Shown in pieces: positions 42,901 through 51,900 of a stretch of 64,000 nucleotides of DNA (its first letter is position 1; each line of letters starts with the position of its first letter). Source of the stretch: Porites lobata (taxonomy: Eukaryota; Cnidaria; Anthozoa; Scleractinia; Poritidae); contig CALNXK010000362.1 in NCBI GenBank assembly GCA_942486035.1, positions 140,001-204,000 of the forward strand, given 5' to 3'. A program made the position numbers and the translations under genes. The notes beneath the pieces are model-generated. The model made no database searches and had not been told where the DNA came from. It was given only the letters and a program-made list of their open reading frames with translations.

Positions 42901-45900
42901 TTCAGAGCTACCTGGCAGAAAAAGGCCTTGTTCACAGAGATCTAGCCGCGCGAAACATCCTTGTGGCACACGGTAAAAAGCTTAAGATTGCTGACTTTGG
43001 CTTGATGCGGGAATTACATCGTGGGATGTACGAAGTGAAAAGGCAAAAGAGACTGCCGATCAAATGGATGGCCCCAGAATCACTGTATGAACAAATTTTC
43101 AGTTGCAAGAGTGATGTGTAAGTAAAAAGTATAACATAGTCTACACACTACAGAGCAGAGATTAGATCGGTAAGATCAAGACCAACCCTAGTGAAAAACC
43201 AAACCTGCCGTTTTCAGTTCTTCCACTTTTTTCATTGTTTTCACGCTTTTCTTTATATTTTGAAAGTAAACGGATAACTGAGTATGGTACGAAAAAAGCC
43301 AAAATACTGCACTGGTATCAAGTGTGAAGCTGGCTTTCAACCTTAAGTAGGCAAGACCCCATTTAGACGGGTCCGGACAAATTTTTGATCACACAGTTCT
43401 ATCTAGGATTTTTCGTTTGGGGGAGAAGTCCCGAGTGGCCTAAGGACACGAGCTCAGTCCTAGGGGGATCTGGGGGCATGCCCCCAGAAATTTTTTCAGA
43501 TGAATATGCGCTGAGATGCAATCTGGTGCATTTTGAGACACAATTGTGTCCTTAGACAGGGATTACTTACTTCATTTGCACTGACCCCGTCGCGTCTGGA
43601 TGATTCTCCGATATAGTTACTTCTATACTGTAATAATAACAATATTTTTGGGGGGAAGCTGGACATTTTGGGGAGAAAGCTTCTACCCCTCAAATACCCT
43701 AGATAGAACCCTGGAACGGACAAACTCTTGTACGAGTCCGCCTCTCCTTTACACGGAACCGGCCAGGACCGGCGGATACGCGCACGTTTTTGAACAGAAA
43801 AGAGTACTAAGATTTGTGGTTTGTATAAACGGGTTACACAGGTAAAAATTCGTCCGTTCAAAACTTTGTCCGAAGCCCTGTAGTGAGATATGTCCAGAAA
43901 TGCACGCATTGGCGAAAACGGCAGAAATGGCGATTAATCGCCAAAATCGACAAACTGTGAACAAAATTTCAAATGAGATGGCAAAGGGGCCCTTTGGAGA
44001 GTGGCAATTTTGGCGAGAATGGCGTTTTGGCAAAAATGGCAGAAATGGTGGCAATCGCCAAAATCGCCAAACTGTAAACAAAAATTCAAATGAGTTAGCA
44101 AAGTGGCCCTTTGGAAAGTGGCGATTTTGGCAAAAATGGCAGAAATGGCGATTAAACGCCAAAATCGCCAAATTGTAAACAAAAATTCAAATGAGATGGC
44201 AAAGGGCCCAAAAAGTGGCGATTTTGGTGAAAATTCGTTACAAAAGGGCCAGTGTTCGTTAAGCCAACCAAACCAAATTTCATGACCCACAGCTAGTCCA
44301 CTAATTACTCGAGGAGAGACCCACCAAGTCCTTGAAATGATACTGACTAATTCCTTACCATGGACACTCTAACTTTTGAGGTTCGATGTAGACCTAAACA
44401 ATCGACTGCTAAACGCGAGGAACCGTGCGTTTCGCAGCCGGTTTTGATTTAAGCTGCCTCACAAGTTAATGGAACCGATGTTAAGAGAATTGACACCAAT
44501 GAGGATTCAGGGGCACCCAACAGCAATTTTCGGGAAAATATCTGTTCGGAAGACGATTTGAGAACTAGAATTTTCGGAACATTTGTTGTAAAATTTCTTG
44601 CTTGCCTGCCTCTCCTAGGATTTTCGAACATCTACAAAATGGTATAATTACCAATTTTAAACGGATATTTACCCTAAAAAAGGCCACCTAGAATTTTCGG
44701 GAGCCTTTTCCTGGCTGAAATTTTCGAAAAGGTGAGTTTTGATCCCTATAATTTTCGGATCACTAGACTTTCAGCTAGGAAATCCGAACAGATGAAAAGT
44801 TTTTAGGGGATAAAAATATGCCTATATCTACCGTTTAAATACTAAAATGCGTTCAACAATGCTATGTTAAGTGGTTTTGAACTATAACCTCGTTGGGTGC
44901 CCCTGAGGATTGTTTAGGTCTACATCGAACCTCAAAAGTTAGAGTGTCCATAGTAAGGAATTATTATCATTTCAAGGACTTGGTGATTGTCTCCTCGAGT
45001 AATTGGTGGATTAGCTGTGGGTCATGAAATTTGGTTTGGTTGGCTTGAACGAATACTCTCTCCCTTTTTTAAGGCTTTGAAAAGAATAAACCATAAAAAA
45101 GCAAATGATGCTAGTGTGATATTTCAGCGCATCACATTACTTTTGGTAAGTCAAGCGACATCGAAAGTAAGAAAATGTTTACTTAACCTGTGAAGTACAT
45201 GGCACAAATACATAAGCTTAAGTGAAACGACTTCCATTCGTTGTTTTCAGATATATTTGATTCAGTTGTATTTGATAAATATTACTTCACAGTTAAATAA
45301 AGCCGTTTTGTGATATATCTGATTCAGTTGTATTTGATAAATGTTGCCTCACAGCTTTTGGGGCCTCTTATTAGGCATGTAATTTGAACTTTTTTTTAGT
45401 AATGTTGCCTCACAGTTATAGGGACGTCTGTAGTTATCTAATTTGAAGGGGCAACTTTTGGCATCCAATTTGAATATTTGCCACATTCTGGATATCGCCA
45501 ACCCCTTGGCGATTTTCGCCAAAATCGCCGGTCTCCTAGGGGTCGGGACGTTTATCGCCATTATCGCCAGCCCTCTGGCGATTTTCGCCAAAACCACTAA
45601 TTTTGCCAAAATCGCCAGTCTCCAAGGGGCCTCTTTTGGCATCCAATTCAAATCGCCAGCGGCTGGCAATTTTTCGCCACTTTTGCCATTTTCGCCATTG
45701 CATGCATTTCTGGACATAAGTGAAACAAACGGACAAATATACTAGACAAATAAAACAAGAATTTCTCTAACCAGACAATGATCAGTTGTGGATTCACACT
45801 CCCCCCCCCCCCCGATTTATCCAACAGTGGTTTTCAGTGGTGCTTTGTAAATTCATTTTCTTTTCTGCAGAGGGTTTCGTGTCTTTTTGTTTTTCTTTGT

Positions 45901-48900
45901 CTCTAAGATAGTCTAAAATTGAATAACTTTATGAAGAGTTACAAAATCCATGCACACGGATAAATCACTATCCACTGGATAGCGCAATTGGTTTCCCTAA
46001 CACTTATCCGTTGGAAAGTGATTTATCCGGTGGATAGCGTTTAATCCAACTTTTGAACAACTGGGGCCAGATGTTAACGTGCAGGATCTTGACATCCATG
46101 TTAGTGCGCTCATATGTTTTGTGATTCTTGCGTTAAGTTGCTGTTGTTGTTTTTTCTTTTCGTTTTGATAAAATATAGTTTGAAAACAAAACTGATGAAT
46201 TCGCTTATTAAATGCTAAATATCAAAAACTTGAGATAACCATTATATTACTTTTTTTTTTTCACAGTTGGTCGTTTGGAGTTGTCATGTGGGAAATAGCA
46301 ACCCTTGGTAATGTAACAAAATGACAGGTTCTTTTTAGCAAATCGATACACCCACTAAGAAAAAAAGTCGAGAGAGGATGGAGCCCCCTTGAATGCTTTG
46401 CTACGTTTACCATGTTTTGCTACTGATTAAGAGTTTAAAAAGTAGTCCATCTTGGGTTCCTCAAGATATTATAAAAAGCATTGGCTATAGAGATCCTGGC
46501 AAATCGTACGTTATTCAAATTGACCACCATCTTACATTGTACTGATAACTTCGATTTATGCAAATAGTTTAGAGACCAGATTACAACGTAGTAGGGGGCT
46601 CCTGAATCCCGAGTGCACTTTAGAAACTAAAGTACTCGAATTCTGTTATTAGTCTCGCTTGCCTTAGCAAGCCCTTTTTTCATCGTATTTAGTACACAAA
46701 AAGGCGTTTGTGTTCCCAGGTGTTCCTACTGCAGACCGTGGAAACTGGGACTAAGAATCATTGGTTGACCGAAGCCACGCATGTTTTGCGACAAAAAATT
46801 AAGAAAGATTAAATTTAGAGCTTTTCTACAAGAGGACGGCCCATGAATTCTACCGCTTAAAAGCGTTAATTACTTTGGAACAAGTGAACACTACAGTGGT
46901 CGGAAAAAAAGAACAATCTTTTTAAAATTAGCAAAACCGGGATGGTTGAGTGTTGTACACTTTCATTGTATGCAAATGGGTCTTGTGATGAGCATGCGGT
47001 TTATTCAATTTTCGGCGATGATTGAAATGATGTGCCGTGTAAATCACTTTTGTGATCTCTGGCAATGATGTAATTTTTCTGGAATCGAGGCTGTTGAATT
47101 TTCGTTTATTTATACACGCGTATAGCCTGCGACCGCATACGTATTTCCGGTCGTCACTAACACGCGTTCTTTAGCGAGTGAATCCTGTTTCGTGAAGAAT
47201 TAATCACCTCCTCATTTCTCGATCTCATCTTCAAGCAGGCGAGACTTAACGCCGGTGTAAGAGCGTTCTTTTTGAAAAAATTTTCATAGTCTATAGAGTT
47301 TATACTTTTCTCTTTTTTCCTCTTTTAACCTAAATTAAACTGTAATTTAATCAAAGGGCAAGTAATTAGTTTAACTATATCCTGCCCTCTCCATGTATTC
47401 TTGTAACCTGATATTTAATTCTACAAATAGCATCTTCATCTTCAAATCTTGTAATACAATATAAATGGCTTGTAGAATAAATAAAGGAAACAGTGTTTCT
47501 GGCACATTTTCATTACTTTTCTTTGTTTCGAAAAAACTTCTAGTCTTAATCGGGTACAAAATTATGAAGAGTTCATCAATGCGTAATGACTGTTCCGGGA
47601 ACAATCAATTTTTGGTCTATACTTTATAGGTGGTTCGCCGTATCCGCTATTAAATAATATCGATGTCATGAGACGTCTAAAGACAGAATACCGCATGGAA
47701 AAGCCCGACTTGTGTCCTGATGACCTGTAAGTTTTTTTTAAAAAAATGTTGACTAGCGACGGAAAAAAGGATTTTTTTCCCTTTATCTTTCTTGTTGGTA
47801 GTTCACTGACAACTCCATTATAACAAATAGATTATACGTAGACTGGACTATATAATGATTTAGTAAAATCCAACTAAAGGTCTATTATCAATGCTGCGTT
47901 CTGATTGGTTGAGCTACTACTGGGCTATATGTTATAGCCCACCAGTAGCGAAAAGCGTTGGCTTTGAAAACCAAAACAATGGCGGCTGAATTGCGTTTTG
48001 CTAGCTAATTATTTTTTATTCTCGATATTTTTGACCAACTAGTTGGATTTTGCTAAAACAATTATTCCTCTTGCCTTCATGGCCTCTGAGTCAATAGACC
48101 ATTCGGCCTTCGGCCTCATAGGCTATTGACTCAGAGCCTATTCGGGCTCTAGGAATAACTTTTAAATATTTTTTCGAGATCGTAAATAGAAGTCTCGTGA
48201 CAATGAAGTCGATTGGGAGTACCTCCAGGCTGCAGTGCGCGCAGTGTGCGACGCTTCACAAAAAAATTATTACAGCAACTCTTAGACAACTTGGATTTCT
48301 CAGTAATTAGGGTATAACATAAGCGTCGACTGAAGACTGGATGTTTAATACATAAAAAAAGTTTGCTACTTCTTGGATGTTTCCGAAAGGCTTTTTAACT
48401 CTCATTATTCACAATTATCCCCCACACATGCTCCACGGTTGAACTTGCGTGATTTGAAAAAATGAAAATATACATATATGGGTTAAACGTAAAGCATGAG
48501 CTCGTGGGTTGGTGTATGTGTGCCCCTTGCTTTGATTTACTGGTAATTCGTGATCCACCTTCCCCTCGCATGTCGTGGTGGAACTGCTGTGCGGTTCCCA
48601 GCCAACAGCTCCCACTTGTGTCGTGTAGAGCTGGCGCTTGATAGACTGCTTTGCACTCACCTCCTCAGTAAGGAGTTTTGAGGTTAAAGGTTAAAAAGGT
48701 TAAAGGCATGTTTATAGTGGAAGGTGCACTTAGCTAGGCAGCTAATTTACAGGCACTCCACTCAAATATTTAGAACCAAATAATTCAAATACAACATAAC
48801 AGGATTAAAAACCCCAACTGGCAGAAGGCAACCAGTTGGCTATTTACAAGCGTGGCCGAGAATTTGAACTCGGGACGACCGAGCACAAATCCAGCAAGTG

Positions 48901-51900
48901 GCCAGAGCGGGACTCGAACCCGGGACCGCCGGATTGCGAGTCCGACGCGCTGACCACTCGGCCACGCTGCCTCCCTAAAACCCATATTTGACCCGGAGAG
49001 ACAGACAAGTAGTAAAGCCCAACAGGCTTGACCTTTAGGCTTTAGGGCAGTTCAAGGACTGTGAGAGACATTTTTTTATAAAGGAACGGTGACAATTACA
49101 TTTTTTATTATCATTATTGCTAGTTATAGCTATCGCTAAGTGCCAACAAGCAAAGATTTCAGGGGCAGTGGCAACCCCAGACAGCTTTTTCGCCCGTATT
49201 GGGTCCCACCTGCGTGGCACGGCGCGAGACACGGGTTTTCGCCGTTCACTAACCCAACGGCTGTGCCACGCAGGTGGGACCCAATACGGGTGAAAAAGCT
49301 GTCTGGGGTTGCCACTGCCCCTGAAATCTTTGCTTGTTGGCACTTAGCGATAGCTATAACTAGCAATAATGATAATAAAAAATGTAATTGTCACCGTTCC
49401 TTTATAAAAAAATGTCTCTCACAGTCCTTGAACTGCCCTAAAGCCTAAAGGTCAAGCCTGTTGGGCTTTACTGCTTGTCTGTCTCTCCGGGTCAAATATG
49501 GGGTTCCACTGCTCTCTTTGGGAAGCTGGGAGTGCTATTCTTGTGATGGTGGATCTGGCAGCACTGCAGGAGGTGCAGCTTGATTAGACTTGGCAACCGT
49601 CAGGTTTGCTCTGTTCTCTAATGACAGTTCAGGATTTATCTCTTGTTCCGGGGCGGGGCAAACTCGTAGATGCTGTCTGTTACGGCGGTAGTTTCTTCCG
49701 TCTTCAGTTTGCACTACATAAGATCTTGGGGTTTGGTGATGTCTTAAAAACTGTTGCTGCTCTCCATAGTTTGCTATCCGTCTCAGGCTGCATTCTCACG
49801 TTAGTACCCTGTTTAAGTTCCTACATACTCTTGCTGGCATAGCGGTTATCGTTCTTTTTCTTTTGTTCTTTAGTCTTCTTCAGGTGTTTGGAGATTTCAT
49901 TCTGATTGTTGCTGGTTGGAGTAAGCAAACTTTCCATCATAGGCAGCTCATTTTTCAGTCGGCGTCCCATAAGTAGTTGCGCTGGTGACAGCCCGATGCC
50001 TGGCAATGGTGTTGTTCGATAATCCAGCAGGGCTAGGTACTTTTCATCATTATTTCGGTACAGGTTCCTTACTGTTTGAATCGTTCTTTCAGCTTCGACA
50101 TTGGCTTCTGGATAATGCGGTAAGCTGGTTGTGCGCTTGAACCCCTAATCCTTTACGAACTCTTTAAATTCACTGTTAGTGAACTGGGGGCCATCATCTT
50201 AGACTGCTTCAGGTGGGATACCATGGACTCCAAACTGCCTCTTCAGCTCTTCTACCACAGCGCCACTTCTTAAGGATTTCAGCTTAGTGACTTCCGGGAA
50301 CTTGTTACAGTAGCACCCAGAGAGTAAATAATGTTCTCCGCGAAATTCAAACAAATCTGTTCCGATCTTCTTCCACGGAAGTGATGGTGGAATAGTAGGT
50401 TTGAGAGGCTCTCAGGGCTGCTTGTTAGCGTAGTGTTCGCACACACCATAATTGGTCACCATCTGCTCAATGTCCACTGACCGACATTCCAGGCCAAAAT
50501 AGCATATCCCGGCCTCTCTGTCTGCACTTGACTTTCCCAGATGCCTCTTGTGAATCTGACGAAACATTTCAGCTCTCATGCTTTTTGGGACTATCAGGCG
50601 AGTCTCTTTGAAGAGAAGTCCATCTACTGTTGCAACTTTATCTCGAAATGACCAGTGGGGTCTTGCTTCGGTAGGAACTTGCTGCTTAGTATCTGGTCAC
50701 CTATTCGTCACCATGGTACCAACTGCCTGCAACTCAGCTTTGAATTCTTCATATCGCTCCTCCGAGACAGAGAGGACCAGGTTTATTTATTGAAAGGCCT
50801 CCTATCCTTCCTTCTCAGCACTTGGTACAGCTGCTCTGCTTAGGGTGTCTGCTACAATTTGTTTATTCCAAGGAATGTATCGGACTTCGACGTCATAGCC
50901 ACGCAGATTGAGGATCATCTTCTGAAGTCTCAATGGAACTTGTGACAATGGTTTTGTGCTTTTGCCTGCAAGAATTGTGGTCTGTTTCAACAGCTGTACT
51001 TCTGCCATATATGTACTGGTGGAACTTGCGACAAGCAAGCACAACGGCTAGCATCTCGGCTTCGATGGGAAGCATAACATACAGGCTTGCTGTCTTGCAA
51101 GAGCACAGCTCCAAGCCCCTTGACACTTGCATCGCACTGAATTACTACCGGTTTGGTTTGGTTTTACTGAAGCATAGGTGCTTGCGATACGAGTTGCTTA
51201 ATCTTCATGAAGCTGTCTTTCTGCGGAAGGTCCCAATGAAACAACACATTTGACTTACCTAGTTCTTGCGGTGGAGCGACTTCACTTCACAGGCTTGGCA
51301 GGTACGGGGTCAAGAACTGCACAAATCCAAGGACTCGTTTTGCATCTCCTTTGCTCTCTGGTTCCGGCATCTCTTGAATTGCTTTTACCTCGTGGGGGTC
51401 AATCTTAAGGCCATCAGCTGTCAGGAGATGTCCCAGGTATGGAACTTGTGTCTGACGGATCTTGCATTTCTCTATGTTAAGCTTTAAGCCTTGCTTTGAT
51501 GCTCTGTAGACCTTTGCTGACATAACATTGGGTTTCGCACCACTATCCAGCTGAAATCGTACCTGAGAATCTTTTATTTCGGCGGTTACATAGAACTCCT
51601 CATCTTCCTTCACATGCTTGATTTCAATGAGTACACAAAGAGGGTAATTCTTACTCACTTTCTTCTTCTTCTGGATCAGAGTCCTCTACTTCTTCAAGAT
51701 TGTGGAATTCTTTTGATCTGCAGGACTTTGTATCTTCTTACAGAGTCCGCACTTTTGTCCCATTGCTGGTCATTTCTTATGGGTCTTATCATAACCACAT
51801 CTACCACATTTATCTTTGGTCTTGCTAGTCTCAGGTTTCTTCTCTTTACTTTTAATTCGTGGACGCATTTGTTTTGCATGTTTCTTCTTTTCTATGGCAT

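Noticed and set aside
43900..44290. Four overlapping open frames of 60-140 codons
   Set aside because: They come from GGCGATTTTGGC tandem repeats that leave several frames open at once on both strands.
48893..48975. A tRNA gene (CGC anticodon) on the - strand
   Set aside because: Acceptor and T stems are mismatched and the sequence continues into a repeat body with a simple tail, which marks a SINE head.
49035..49448. Two 102-codon genes facing each other
   Set aside because: They are mirror images produced by the palindrome, with no domain.
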